64,000 nucleotides of DNA from an uncultured Porphyromonas sp. Its GTDB lineage: Bacteria > Bacteroidota > Bacteroidia > Bacteroidales > Porphyromonadaceae. The stretch lies in NCBI RefSeq assembly GCF_905372525.1, contig NZ_CAJPPN010000006.1, positions 1 to 64,000 of the forward strand. Reading direction: 5' to 3'. Under the pieces are notes generated by a model. It was given only the letters and a program-made list of their open reading frames with translations, searched no databases and was not told the DNA's origin. The first letter of the stretch is position 1. Each line of letters opens with the position of its first letter. Shown here piece after piece: positions 53,519-62,611 of the stretch. Position numbers and translations under genes: made by a program.

Positions 53519-55003
53519 CTATAGAGACCACTCGGTCCCCTCCTTGGTATCCTTGATGGTGAAGCCTAGAGCCTCCAGCTCCTTACGTATGTGGTCTGAG
53601 GTAGCCCAGTCCTTCTTCCCCTTGGCCTCGGAGCGCACCGCTAGTAGTAGGTCTACGGCACCAGCGAAGGCCTCGTGTGAGGCACTGTCTCCCATACGCT
53701 CATCACGTAGACCGAGTAGGTCAAATAGGAAGAGGCGGTAGGCCACCTTCAGCTCCTCTAGTTCTGCCTCGGTGATGGTCGCCTGGGCATTGTGTACGGC
53801 ATTGATGGCACGTGCGGCCTCGAAGAGCTCGGCGATGACGATCGGTGTATTCAGGTCATCACAGAGTGCCGTGTGGCAACGCTCTGCTAGCCCCCCCACC
53901 GAGACGCTGGAGCTGTCACTCACTCTCAGTGTATCGAGGAGACCTGCTGCATCCATCAGACGTGTGAGCCCCTTCTCCGCTGCTTGTAGAGCCTCATTAC
54001 TGAAGTCTACCGTCCCACGATAGTGAGCACTCAGGATGAAGAAGCGTATGGTCATCGGGCTGTATGCCTGAGTGAGTAGGGGATGATCGCCCGTGAAGAA
54101 CTGATCGAGGGTGATGAAGTTCCCAAGGGACTTGCCCATCTTCTGTCCCCCGATGGTGATCATATTGTTGTGCATCCAGTAGCGTACCATGGGCTCGCCA
54201 TGCTGTGATGCCTTTGCCTGAGCGATCTCGCACTCGTGGTGAGGGAAGATAAGGTCCATACCGCCCCCATGGATATCGAACTGCTCCCCTAGGTACTTAC
54301 GTCCCATCGCAGTGCACTCTGCGTGCCAGCCGGGGAAGCCTTCGCTCCATGGGCTAGGCCAGCGCATGATGTGCTCTGGCTGAGCCTTCTTCCAGAGAGC
54401 GAAGTCAAGCGGGTTACGCTTCTCATCCTGTCCATCTAGTGCACGGGTATTGCTCTGCATATCCTCGATACGTCGCCCACTCAGTTCTCCATAGTTGTAG
54501 CTCCTATTATACTTCTCTACATCGAAGTACACGGAGCCTTCGCTGACATAGGCGAAGCCTGCATCTAGGATCTGCTGTGTGAGCTGGATTTGCTCAATGA
54601 TATGTCCCGAGGCCATGGGCTCAATACTTGGGGGCAGTACACCGAGGCGATCCATCGTATGGTGGTAGCGTGTCAGGTAGTACTGCACGACCTCCATGGG
54701 CTCTAGTTGCTCGAGCCTAGCCTTCTTGGCGATCTTGTCCTCACCCGCATCGGCATCGTGCTCTAGGTGCCCCACGTCGGTGATATTGCGTACATAGCGT
54801 ACCTGATAGCCTAGATGGCGGAGGTATCTGAAGAGTATATCGAAGGTAATGGCAGGACGAGCATGTCCTAGGTGTGCATCCCCATAGACCGTAGGGCCAC
54901 AGACGTAGAGCCCGACGTGGGGGGGGTGGTTAGGTACGAATTGCTCCTTTCTGCGATGTAGGGTATTATAGATGGACAGTGGATGCTCCATTGCTTGCTT
55001 CAA
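53519..55003 (-). CDS. cysS: Cysteinyl-tRNA synthetase
   Basis: A 494-residue class I synthetase. HIGH appears as HLGH at 44-47, the zinc/substrate cysteine is C35 in YVCGPTVY, and the KMSKS loop reads KMGKSLGN. The start could also be M5 (54991). It heads the cluster cysS, glycosyltransferase, DUF5106-like, marR. A -7 box lies 26 bases upstream. Confidence 0.95.
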   Translation of the reverse strand: MKQAMEHPLSIYNTLHRRKEQFVPNHPPHVGLYVCGPTVYGDAHLGHARPAITFDILFRYLRHLGYQVRYVRNITDVGHLEHDADAGEDKIAKKARLEQLEPMEVVQYYLTRYHHTMDRLGVLPPSIEPMASGHIIEQIQLTQQILDAGFAYVSEGSVYFDVEKYNRSYNYGELSGRRIEDMQSNTRALDGQDEKRNPLDFALWKKAQPEHIMRWPSPWSEGFPGWHAECTAMGRKYLGEQFDIHGGGMDLIFPHHECEIAQAKASQHGEPMVRYWMHNNMITIGGQKMGKSLGNFITLDQFFTGDHPLLTQAYSPMTIRFFILSAHYRGTVDFSNEALQAAEKGLTRLMDAAGLLDTLRVSDSSSVSVGGLAERCHTALCDDLNTPIVIAELFEAARAINAVHNAQATITEAELEELKVAYRLFLFDLLGLRDERMGDSASHEAFAGAVDLLLAVRSEAKGKKDWATSDHIRKELEALGFTIKDTKEGTEWSL

Positions 55004-55028
55004 ATCACTTATGTTGTATATCGTATCT

Positions 55029-55036
55029 GCAAAGGT
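55029..55036 (-). promoter_or_regulatory. Candidate -7 promoter box for cysS
   Basis: The minus strand reads TACCTTTG, an exact TAnnTTTG match 26 bases upstream of cysS. Confidence 0.6.
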
Positions 55037-55156
55037 AACACTTTACTAGGTCTTTACATCGGTCTGTTATTTATTCCCCACTTGGGTATCTCCTAGGGAG
55101 GTACTCTATCCTACATGTTCCCGTCGTAATCTATCCCTCAGCTCCCTATAATAGTG

Positions 55157-55201
55157 GAGGGCTGCTCCCCTAGGCACGATGCCTATCGGGGAGCAGCCCT
55201 C
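55157..55201 (-). terminator. Terminator of secDF
   Basis: Perfect 14-bp arms GAGGGCTGCTCCCC (55157-55170) and GGGGAGCAGCCCTC (55188-55201) enclose an inner TAGGC/GCCTA stem. It lies about 53 bases past the secDF stop codon. Confidence 0.85.
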
Positions 55202-55253
55202 TCTGTCGTTGGGTGAGCCTCCCTCGGTGAGGGGGGATCATCAGCTGGGAGGA

Positions 55254-58181
55254 TTACTTCGCTACCTTAGCTGAGTGAGCTCTGCGACGCTTAGCTACCT
55301 CGTAAGCAATAGGGGTAGCTACGAAGAGTGTACAGTAGGTGCCGAAGACGACACCGAGTAGGATCGCGAAGGTGAAGCTACGCATCGAAGCACCGCCGAA
55401 CATGAATACGATAGCCATCACGAGGAAGGTCGTGAACGAGGTGTTCAGCGTACGGGATAGGGTAGAGTTCAGAGCACCGTTGACGACCTCGAAGCGGTCA
55501 GCCTGTGGATGATTGTTCACCTCCTCACGGATACGGTCAAAGACGATCACGACGTCATTGATGGCGTACCCAATGATAGCCAGTAGGGCAGCGATGAAGT
55601 TCTGATCTACCTCCATGGTGAAGGGCATTACCTTCCACAGTAGTACGTAGACAGCGATGATCATCAGCGTCGTCGTCGTGACAGAGGCGAAGGCACCGAT
55701 GGAGAAGGCTACGTTGCGGAAGCGGATGAGGATGTAGATAGCCATGAAGAGCAGGGACAGCCCTACGGCGATGAGAGCCTGACGGGTGATGTCGCTCGAC
55801 ATGCTTGCGCTCACCTTCTGCGAGCTCACGATGTACTGGTCTGCGAAGTCTGCCTGAGAGGGCTGGCTCTTGTAGAAGCCGCTGAGCCCCTTGTAGAGTC
55901 TGTCTACAATCTTCTGTTCGACATCATCGCCAGAGTCTTCGATGAGGTAGTTGGTGGAGATACGTACCTGATCACCCTCTGTACCGATAGCCGTTAGTAC
56001 CAGCTTGCCATCGAGCTCAGGAGCGAGCCGTTCACGTACCTGCTGGTTGTCTACCTGCTGGTCAAACTTGATGATGTAGTTACGACCACCGGAGAACTCG
56101 ATCCCCTGGTTGATACCCACCGTGAATAAGCCTACGAGGCCAGCCACGACGAGGAGGACTGGGAGGGCATACCCCTTGAGGCGTGCGCTGAGGAAGCTGT
56201 AGGTAGGATTGACCAGGAGGTTCTTGGTCATGAAGGTCGTGTAGGTGACCTTGTCTAGCTTATGACGCTTGTCAAGTGCCTCGAAGATCATACGGGTAAG
56301 GAAGACCGCCGTGATGAAGGAGGAGATCAGACCGATAATAAGCGTCGTCGCAAACCCTCGGATAGGACCTGTACCGAAGTAGAAGAGGACTACCCCAGTG
56401 ATGATCGTCGTGAGGTTGGAGTCAAAGATAGCACTGAAGGCATTGCCATACCCATCGGCGATAGCACGGGTCATGCCCTTGCCATGGCGGAGCTCTTCCT
56501 TGATACGCTCATTGATAAGCACGTTAGCGTCCACGGCCATACCTAAGGTAAGTACAAGACCGGCGATACCTGAGAGGGTCAGTACGGCATTGAAGGAGGC
56601 CAAGATACCTAGCGTGAAGAAGCTATTGATGACGAGTGCGAGGTTGGCGATCATACCTGGGATGAAGCCATAGGCCAGACACATATAGATCATCAGCAGC
56701 ACGAGAGCGATAGCGAAGGAGATGATCCCAGACTGGATCGAAGCCTTCCCGAGGGTCGGCCCGACGACATTCTCCTGCTCGATGACGATGCTGGTCTCCA
56801 TCTTACCGGAGTTAAGCACGTTGGCTAGGTCGGTAGCCTCTTCGATGGTGAAGTTCCCCGTGATGGAGGAGTGTCCACCGGCGATCTCTCCATTGACGTT
56901 CGGAGCGGAGTATACGACACCATCGAGGACGATGGCGATAGAGCGGTTGGTATTCTCCTTTGTTAGGCGAGCCCAGATCTGGGCGCCCTCTTGGTTCATG
57001 GACATCGAGACCTGAGTCTGAGCACCACCTATACCTCGGTTGTCGACATCGGCCTTGGCCGTGGTGACGACGTCTCCAGAGAGGTCTGGCTTACCCGTGC
57101 GGTTGGTACGGATAGCATAGAGCTCATAGAGGTCTGTGACCTTGTGGGTCTTGGGGTCCTCGATAGCCTTAGCGCCCCAGAGGAGCATGAGGTCTTCGGG
57201 GAGGAGCTGATATTCGTAGGCGATGGACAGGAGGGAGTCGATACGATTACGATCTCGGTCACGAGCGATAGCTACCGTAGCCCCACCACGACCACCGAGC
57301 ATGAGGTAGTTGCTCAGCGTGTCACGTACAGCTATAGGAGCCTTAGCCACGGGAGTGGGCTCCTGCGTCTCTACGGCTGCTAGGCTGTCTTGTTGGGTCT
57401 GTTCAGAGATGGGGATGGGCTGGGCCTCGGGGGCAGAGAGCGTCAGGAGACGTGCACTGAGTCCCTGTAGGTCATTGGCTACCTCCTCGTACTGATAGGT
57501 ACGCCAGAACTGGAGGTTGGCACTACGCTGTAGGAGCTCGCGTACGCGCTCTGGATCCTTGACGCCAGGGAGCTCTACGAGGATACGTCCCTGACCCTCT
57601 AGTCGCTGTAGGTTTGGTGCTACGACACCGAAGCGGTCGATACGTGTACGCAGGACATTGAACGAAGCCTCAACCGCGCTGTTGTACTTCTCCTTGAGGA
57701 GCTCGATGACCTTAGCCTCCGAGGTCGAAGGGTTGATCTGATCACGTAGGTCACCAGCACCGAAGAGCACCGCTAGGTTGGCATTAGGCACCAACTTCTT
57801 GTATTCGGTGACGAACTGGTCGATGTAGTTGCTCTGCGAAGTGCTCTTCGAGGCAGCATCGATCGCCTTCTTGAAGTTAGGGTCTTCGGAGTTGTTGGCT
57901 AAATTCTTGACTAGATCACCAGCATTGAGCTTGAGGACTACATTCATCCCGCCCTTGAGGTCGAGACCGAGACCGATCTGCTGGCGACGTGCTTCCTTGA
58001 GCGTGTAGCCTAGGTAGACCTTCTCATTAGCCATGGAGTCGAGATAGGCCTTACCTGCCTCCTCTCCCATCTTCTCTGCCTTCGTATCATAGTGGTTCGT
58101 TACGAAGGAGAAAGACAAGTAAAAGGCACAGATCAAAGCCAGGCTCGCTGTGATGAAAGTCACAAATCCTTTGTTTTGCAT
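55254..58181 (-). CDS. secDF: Fused protein translocase subunits SecDF
   Basis: A 975-residue fused SecD-SecF protein. Domains in order: the first membrane helix (about 8-28), the SecD periplasmic head with GLGLDLKGGMNVVLKL and LRTRIDRFGVVAPNLQ, the SecD helix bundle (LTLSGIAGLVLTLGMAVDANVLI), then the SecF part from about 670 with FSGGRNYIIKFD and AIIGYAINDVVIVFDRIRE. It drives preprotein export with the proton gradient. The single-chain layout is common in Bacteroidetes. Confidence 0.96.
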   Translation of the reverse strand: MQNKGFVTFITASLALICAFYLSFSFVTNHYDTKAEKMGEEAGKAYLDSMANEKVYLGYTLKEARRQQIGLGLDLKGGMNVVLKLNAGDLVKNLANNSEDPNFKKAIDAASKSTSQSNYIDQFVTEYKKLVPNANLAVLFGAGDLRDQINPSTSEAKVIELLKEKYNSAVEASFNVLRTRIDRFGVVAPNLQRLEGQGRILVELPGVKDPERVRELLQRSANLQFWRTYQYEEVANDLQGLSARLLTLSAPEAQPIPISEQTQQDSLAAVETQEPTPVAKAPIAVRDTLSNYLMLGGRGGATVAIARDRDRNRIDSLLSIAYEYQLLPEDLMLLWGAKAIEDPKTHKVTDLYELYAIRTNRTGKPDLSGDVVTTAKADVDNRGIGGAQTQVSMSMNQEGAQIWARLTKENTNRSIAIVLDGVVYSAPNVNGEIAGGHSSITGNFTIEEATDLANVLNSGKMETSIVIEQENVVGPTLGKASIQSGIISFAIALVLLMIYMCLAYGFIPGMIANLALVINSFFTLGILASFNAVLTLSGIAGLVLTLGMAVDANVLINERIKEELRHGKGMTRAIADGYGNAFSAIFDSNLTTIITGVVLFYFGTGPIRGFATTLIIGLISSFITAVFLTRMIFEALDKRHKLDKVTYTTFMTKNLLVNPTYSFLSARLKGYALPVLLVVAGLVGLFTVGINQGIEFSGGRNYIIKFDQQVDNQQVRERLAPELDGKLVLTAIGTEGDQVRISTNYLIEDSGDDVEQKIVDRLYKGLSGFYKSQPSQADFADQYIVSSQKVSASMSSDITRQALIAVGLSLLFMAIYILIRFRNVAFSIGAFASVTTTTLMIIAVYVLLWKVMPFTMEVDQNFIAALLAIIGYAINDVVIVFDRIREEVNNHPQADRFEVVNGALNSTLSRTLNTSFTTFLVMAIVFMFGGASMRSFTFAILLGVVFGTYCTLFVATPIAYEVAKRRRAHSAKVAK

Positions 58182-58252
58182 CGTGTTTATTACTTAGTTG
58201 TTATATCTTGAATTCCTTGTCTTATATATATCTACTAGGTACAATATGCCCA

Positions 58253-58260
58253 CAAAAATA
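58253..58260 (-). promoter_or_regulatory. Candidate -7 promoter box for secDF
   Basis: The minus strand reads TATTTTTG, an exact TAnnTTTG match 72 bases upstream of secDF. Confidence 0.55.
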
Positions 58261-58574
58261 GCCGAATTTTCCGTAATATCAGTTAGCTCTCCCCTCCGTT
58301 GCCCTCCTTTGTCTCCCAGCCCTCAGCATATTACCGCCCATACTTGCTCCCTCAGTGCCCTCCTCTTGCCGAGCATTCCTTGGGCTCCCCCTCGGTCTTC
58401 CCCTCCATCTATACAATATAATATATGTGTGGTCTCCCAGCTCTAATAGTGTGGCGTGGGGGCGGACGTATACTCCCACAGCCTGCCCGGCTCTTGGGCT
58501 CTTTGGAGGGATTAGCTCTTGTCCTAGGAGGGAGATGCTGTCCCTCTATAGGGCTCGCCGTTAGCCCTAGGAGA

Positions 58575-58705
58575 CCCATATGGGAGAGCCCTACAGCGGT
58601 CATACCTAGAGCGGGGTTGTGTACACGTGGGTACACACTAGTGTACATCCTATGTATACTCTAGTATACACGCGTGTATACTTTTCCCCTCTAGGTAGTC
58701 GCCCT
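58575..58705 (+). repeat. Family-A phased-palindrome element, copy 4
   Basis: Three quasi-palindromes centred near 58628, 58651 and 58672 are spaced about 22 bp: GTACACGTGGGTACAC, GTACATCCTATGTATAC and GTATACACGCGTGTATAC, the last a perfect 18-bp palindrome (58664-58681). The left flank has CATATGGGAGAGC and CATACCTAGAGCG; the right flank has CCTCTAGGTAGT, as in copy 2. Confidence 0.88.
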
Positions 58706-58935
58706 ATGCTCGATGAGTCGCACCTAGGGTATAGAGGTCGCTATCCGAGGTGGCGCACCACGACTACTTCGCCTCCACCCCTTACGTGGCTCCATCCATT
58801 TGCCCTACGTCGTAGCGTGGAGGACAGCGGTGGAAGACCCCAAGAGATACCTCCCAATATCGTATAGTTCATTGGCTCCGGGAACGGGGTCGGGTAGTAG
58901 GTTGCTTCCTCCAAACGATGGTTTTTAACTAAATC

Positions 58936-58967
58936 TTTGCATTTATATAGAATGTTCACTATCTTTG
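58936..58967 (+). promoter_or_regulatory. susC promoter, -33 TTTG and -7 TATCTTTG
   Basis: TTTG (58936-58939) is followed by a 20-base spacer and TATCTTTG (58960-58967). This is the best full match in the window to the Bacteroidetes promoter, and it predicts transcription from about 58973 with a leader of about 280 nt. Confidence 0.7.
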
Positions 58968-58976
58968 TTCCTAAGG

Positions 58977-59253
58977 TCTGATCATGTTACCTACCCATAC
59001 AAGGCCCTACATAGCGCCGCACATAGAGATCAGCTAATCTGGGTAGGAGGAAGGTCCTGACGGCAGTGACTGAAGTCATAGTCTAGGACTGAAACGTGAG
59101 CCTTGGCAGGATATACACCCTCTCAGCAAAATAATCCCAACACCCCTATGTACTAACCCAGGGGATGGTATCCTACTAAGACATGGACCGTAGATGGAGG
59201 CAGACAGCTCCATCCCCACACTATTTTGTTTCACTCAAACACCATTAAGTTCA
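58977..59253 (+). promoter_or_regulatory. Long structured leader of susC with competing stems
   Basis: Possible pairings seen: CCTACCCA (58990-58997) with TGGGTAGG (59040-59047); CTGATC (58978-58983) with GATCAG (59028-59033), interleaved with the first and so pseudoknot-like; GGTCCT (59053-59058) with AGGACT (59085-59090) around a GTGAC/GTCAT hairpin; and GATGGAG (59193-59199) with CTCCATC (59208-59214). The last competes with GGGGATGG (59161-59168) pairing to CCATCCCC (59210-59217). It matches no riboswitch class that I recognise. Confidence 0.45.
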
Positions 59254-62200
59254 ATGAAAAAGAGATTACTCTTCTTCGTGCTCCTCTTTGTATCCATCGG
59301 AGTGACATGGGCGCAAAAGAAACAAACGGTCGTCACGGGTATTGTCATCGCCTCGGACGACAAGGAGCCTATCGTCGCAGCTGCCGTGTCGTGTGTTGAG
59401 TTCCCTTCGCATGGTACGCTGACAGATGCCCAGGGGAAGTTCTCCCTAACGCTCCCAGCCGAGGCCAAGACCCTGAAGGTCTCCTACATGGGCTTCACGA
59501 CGCAGACCGTCCCTATCACGGGCAAGGAGCTACAGATCCTCCTACAAGCACAGGAGCGGACGCTCGACAAGGTCGTCGTCGTGGCCTACGGTACCCAGAG
59601 CAAGAACTCCTTCACGGGGTCAGCTGCTCGTATTGATGTAGCTGCTCTGACCAAGAAGACGAGCGCCAATATCACCTCTGCCCTCGAGGGTGCCTCCCCT
59701 GGGGTGCAGGTCTTCACCACGAGTGGACAGCCTGGTGCGAGTGCGACCGTACAGATCCGTGGGATCGGGTCGGTGAACTCCAATACCTCCCCACTCTATG
59801 TCATCGATGGGATCCCCTACAACTCGCTCCTCAGTAGCTTCAATATGGCGGACGTCGAGACCCTCTCTGTCCTCAAGGATGCCTCCGCCACAGCCCTCTA
59901 TGGAGCTCGTGCCGCTAATGGAGTCGTCCTCATCACGACCAAGCAGGGGCGTGCAGGACGGGTCTCCTTCGACGCTGAGATCAAGCATGGGCTCAACGTC
60001 CGGTATCTCCCCCAGTACGACGTCATCTCGACTCCAGAGGAGTACATGGAGGTAGCCTACGAGGCGATGAAGAATGCCTATGAAAAGTTTGGACTCAAGC
60101 AGCAGCTAGATAATCTCTATGCAAAGCCCAATCTTAGGTTCAAGCCCAATAGGACCATCGCCGACAAGCCTACCACCCCCGGAGACCTCCTCTTCTTCCC
60201 AGGGATACTAGTGGATGATGCCGATCGCCAGGGGATCATCTCCCGCTACAACCTCTGGGATGCGGCCTCTTCACAGCTGATAGATCCCTCGACAGGACGC
60301 TTCAATCGCCTAGTGAAGCGCCGCTACAGCCCCGAGTCGTGGCGTGACCATATCTTCCGTACAGGGCATATCACGGAGACCAATATCCGTGCCTCGGGAG
60401 GATCAGAGCGGGTGAACTTCTCCTCCTCGCTCGGCTATCAGGATAATATAGGGTACTACATCGGCTCAGAATTCAACCGACTCAACCTCAGGAACAACGT
60501 CACGGCTCGTATCTCCGATGCCTTCAAGGTAAGCCTCGGGCTCTCCTATGCCCGCTCGCTCTCCAAGAGTCCTGGGCAAGGAGGGAGTGCGAATAACGGC
60601 TTCCGCTTCCTCAACGAGATCCCTCCCATCTACCCCGTCTATGAGCGCAACACCAAGACGTGGCAAATAGAGATGGATAAGAAGATCCCTGGAGGACTGA
60701 GCTACGACTACGGGCAGTACTCTGATGAGAGCCGTGCCTACGCCGGAGGGGTCAATCCCGCTGGGGCGGTACGCCTAGACCGCAATGAGGATCAGCGAGA
60801 CCTAGCGACGAGCAACCTCAATATCGAGTATCGCTTCCTCAAGGACTTCAAGCTAGCCGTGAACTACGGCCTACAGTTCTCCGCCACCAAGAATGAGCAG
60901 CTACAGAACCCCTACTATGGTGATGGTGCCAATATCGGGCGTATATACAATACGAACACCAATAGCTTCAGCTGGACGCTCAATGAGATACTCTCTTGGA
61001 ACCATACTTTCGACAAGCATACCTTCGATGCCTTTGTGGCTCATGAGGCTTCACGGGATGTGCAGGACACCCACTACTCTGCCAAGGAGAAGGTCGTCCT
61101 CGGGGGGATCACCAAGCTCAACGATGGGATCATCCGTAGTGACATCTCGGGCTACGACCTGAGCTATGCTATCGAGAGCTACTTCGGTCAGCTCCGCTAT
61201 GAGTATGACAAGAGATACCACCTCACGCTCTCGGTACGCCGTGATGGCTCCTCGCGCTTTGCCCCGGAGCATCGCTGGGGTACCTTCGGCTCGGTCGGTG
61301 CTGCTTGGATCCTAAGCCAGGAGAAGTTCCTCTCCTCGGTCAAGTGGATCAATAACCTCAAGGTCAAGGCCAGCTATGGGGTTCTCGGGAACCAGGAGCT
61401 GGATCTCGGCTACTCAGCCGGCACTCCAGACTACTACCTCTACCAGGACTTCTATGAGGTCGATAACCTCAATGGCAAGCCCTCCTTCTCCTTCTACTCC
61501 AAGGGGAATAGGAACCTCACCTGGGAGCGTTCGGGTACGTTCAACGTCGGGGTAGAGTCTCGTCTCTTCGATGTCCTCGACCTCAATGTCGATTACTTCG
61601 TCAAGCGTACAGACAACATGCTCTTCAAGAAGCAGGTCGCTCCCTCTCTCGGCTATGCCTACTATCCTGTCAGCGAAGGTATCCTACAGAACCAAGGGCT
61701 CGAGCTCGAGCTCAACTGGGATGCCTACAAGAGTAAGGACTTCGCCGTCAGCGTCCGTGCCAATGGGGGGTACTACAAGAACAAGATCGTACGTATGGCC
61801 TCTGACCCCTTCGGTGCTCCCAAGCACTACGAGATCCAGGGTGCCTTTGCCTACAAGAAGGGTCACTCCGTACAGGACTACTATATCCCCACCTGGAAGG
61901 GGGTTAGCGATAAGGGTCTCCCCCTCTGGAAGGCCTACACCTACAAGGATGCCAATAATCAGGATGTCTACGTCTCCGACTACGAGAAGTACATTAGCTC
62001 AGGCGGGGATGCCTCCAAGCTCACGGAGACGACAACCTCAGTCTACAACGATGCCGTCAAGGAGTTCGTCGGCAAGAGTGCTATCCCAGACTTCGTCGGG
62101 GGCTTTGGCTTCGATGTCCGCCTCTATGGCTTCACGCTCTCTACGAGCTTCAGCTACGGCCTAGGTGGCTGGGGGTATGATAGTGTCTATGCTAGCCTCA

Positions 62201-62580
62201 TGAGCAGTGGTTCGCCTATCGGTGAGCGTAACTATCACAAGGATATCCGCAGCTACTGGAGGCAGGGACAGCCCACGGGCCTACCCATCCTGTCGCATGA
62301 CACCGAGGAGCTGATCTATGCTAACTCCACCTCCACGCGCTTCCTCACGAGTCGCTCGTATCTCTCCCTCTCCAACGCTCGTCTCAGCTACGACATCCCC
62401 AAGTCCCTCCTCCAGCGTCTCAGCATCAATGATGCCTCAGTCTACGTCAGTGGGGACAATCTCTTCCTCATCTCTGCTCGTCGGGGCTATGCCTCTATGT
62501 CTAGCCAGAGTGGAGGATCGGGGGTTAGTCGCTACCTCCCCGTCTCGACCTTCGTAGCAGGGGTCAAGCTCAGCTTCTAG
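59254..62580 (+). CDS. susC: SusC/RagA family TonB-linked outer-membrane protein
   Basis: The start chosen is ATG 59254, giving 1108 residues and a normal signal peptide (ending WAQ); an upstream in-frame ATG at 59194 would add 20 residues without signal-peptide character. Domains in order: a carboxypeptidase-regulatory-like domain (about 22-100), the TonB box region VVVVAYGTQ, a plug (about 115-230; YVIDGIPY, LKDASATALYGARAANG) and a 22-strand-type barrel ending VAGVKLSF. It imports glycans or peptides with the SusD partner encoded 31 bases later. No enzymes flank it in the window, so the substrate is unknown. Confidence 0.95.
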   Translation: MKKRLLFFVLLFVSIGVTWAQKKQTVVTGIVIASDDKEPIVAAAVSCVEFPSHGTLTDAQGKFSLTLPAEAKTLKVSYMGFTTQTVPITGKELQILLQAQERTLDKVVVVAYGTQSKNSFTGSAARIDVAALTKKTSANITSALEGASPGVQVFTTSGQPGASATVQIRGIGSVNSNTSPLYVIDGIPYNSLLSSFNMADVETLSVLKDASATALYGARAANGVVLITTKQGRAGRVSFDAEIKHGLNVRYLPQYDVISTPEEYMEVAYEAMKNAYEKFGLKQQLDNLYAKPNLRFKPNRTIADKPTTPGDLLFFPGILVDDADRQGIISRYNLWDAASSQLIDPSTGRFNRLVKRRYSPESWRDHIFRTGHITETNIRASGGSERVNFSSSLGYQDNIGYYIGSEFNRLNLRNNVTARISDAFKVSLGLSYARSLSKSPGQGGSANNGFRFLNEIPPIYPVYERNTKTWQIEMDKKIPGGLSYDYGQYSDESRAYAGGVNPAGAVRLDRNEDQRDLATSNLNIEYRFLKDFKLAVNYGLQFSATKNEQLQNPYYGDGANIGRIYNTNTNSFSWTLNEILSWNHTFDKHTFDAFVAHEASRDVQDTHYSAKEKVVLGGITKLNDGIIRSDISGYDLSYAIESYFGQLRYEYDKRYHLTLSVRRDGSSRFAPEHRWGTFGSVGAAWILSQEKFLSSVKWINNLKVKASYGVLGNQELDLGYSAGTPDYYLYQDFYEVDNLNGKPSFSFYSKGNRNLTWERSGTFNVGVESRLFDVLDLNVDYFVKRTDNMLFKKQVAPSLGYAYYPVSEGILQNQGLELELNWDAYKSKDFAVSVRANGGYYKNKIVRMASDPFGAPKHYEIQGAFAYKKGHSVQDYYIPTWKGVSDKGLPLWKAYTYKDANNQDVYVSDYEKYISSGGDASKLTETTTSVYNDAVKEFVGKSAIPDFVGGFGFDVRLYGFTLSTSFSYGLGGWGYDSVYASLMSSGSPIGERNYHKDIRSYWRQGQPTGLPILSHDTEELIYANSTSTRFLTSRSYLSLSNARLSYDIPKSLLQRLSINDASVYVSGDNLFLISARRGYASMSSQSGGSGVSRYLPVSTFVAGVKLSF

Positions 62581-62611
62581 TAATGTCTCACTCCTATACA
62601 CCATATATATC

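Larger units (their letters stand above)
58182..59253. other. 1072-base intergenic region between divergent secDF and susC
   Basis: It contains the secDF promoter box, a family-A element (58621-58681 core), the susC promoter (58936-58967) and a structured susC leader (about 58975-59253). Nothing convincing is seen in 58300-58570 or 58710-58920; several short open frames there lack protein-like composition. Confidence 0.7.

Noticed and set aside
59040..59115. RNase P, SRP or known riboswitch RNA in the susC leader
   Set aside because: GAGGAAGGTCCTGACGG loosely resembles the start of RNase P RNA, but the 3' conserved region and sufficient length are absent. No TPP, FMN, cobalamin or SRP consensus is found.
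59194..59253. N-terminal extension of SusC from the upstream ATG
   Set aside because: The extra 20 residues precede a standard signal peptide beginning MKKRLLFF; the downstream ATG at 59254 is the better start.
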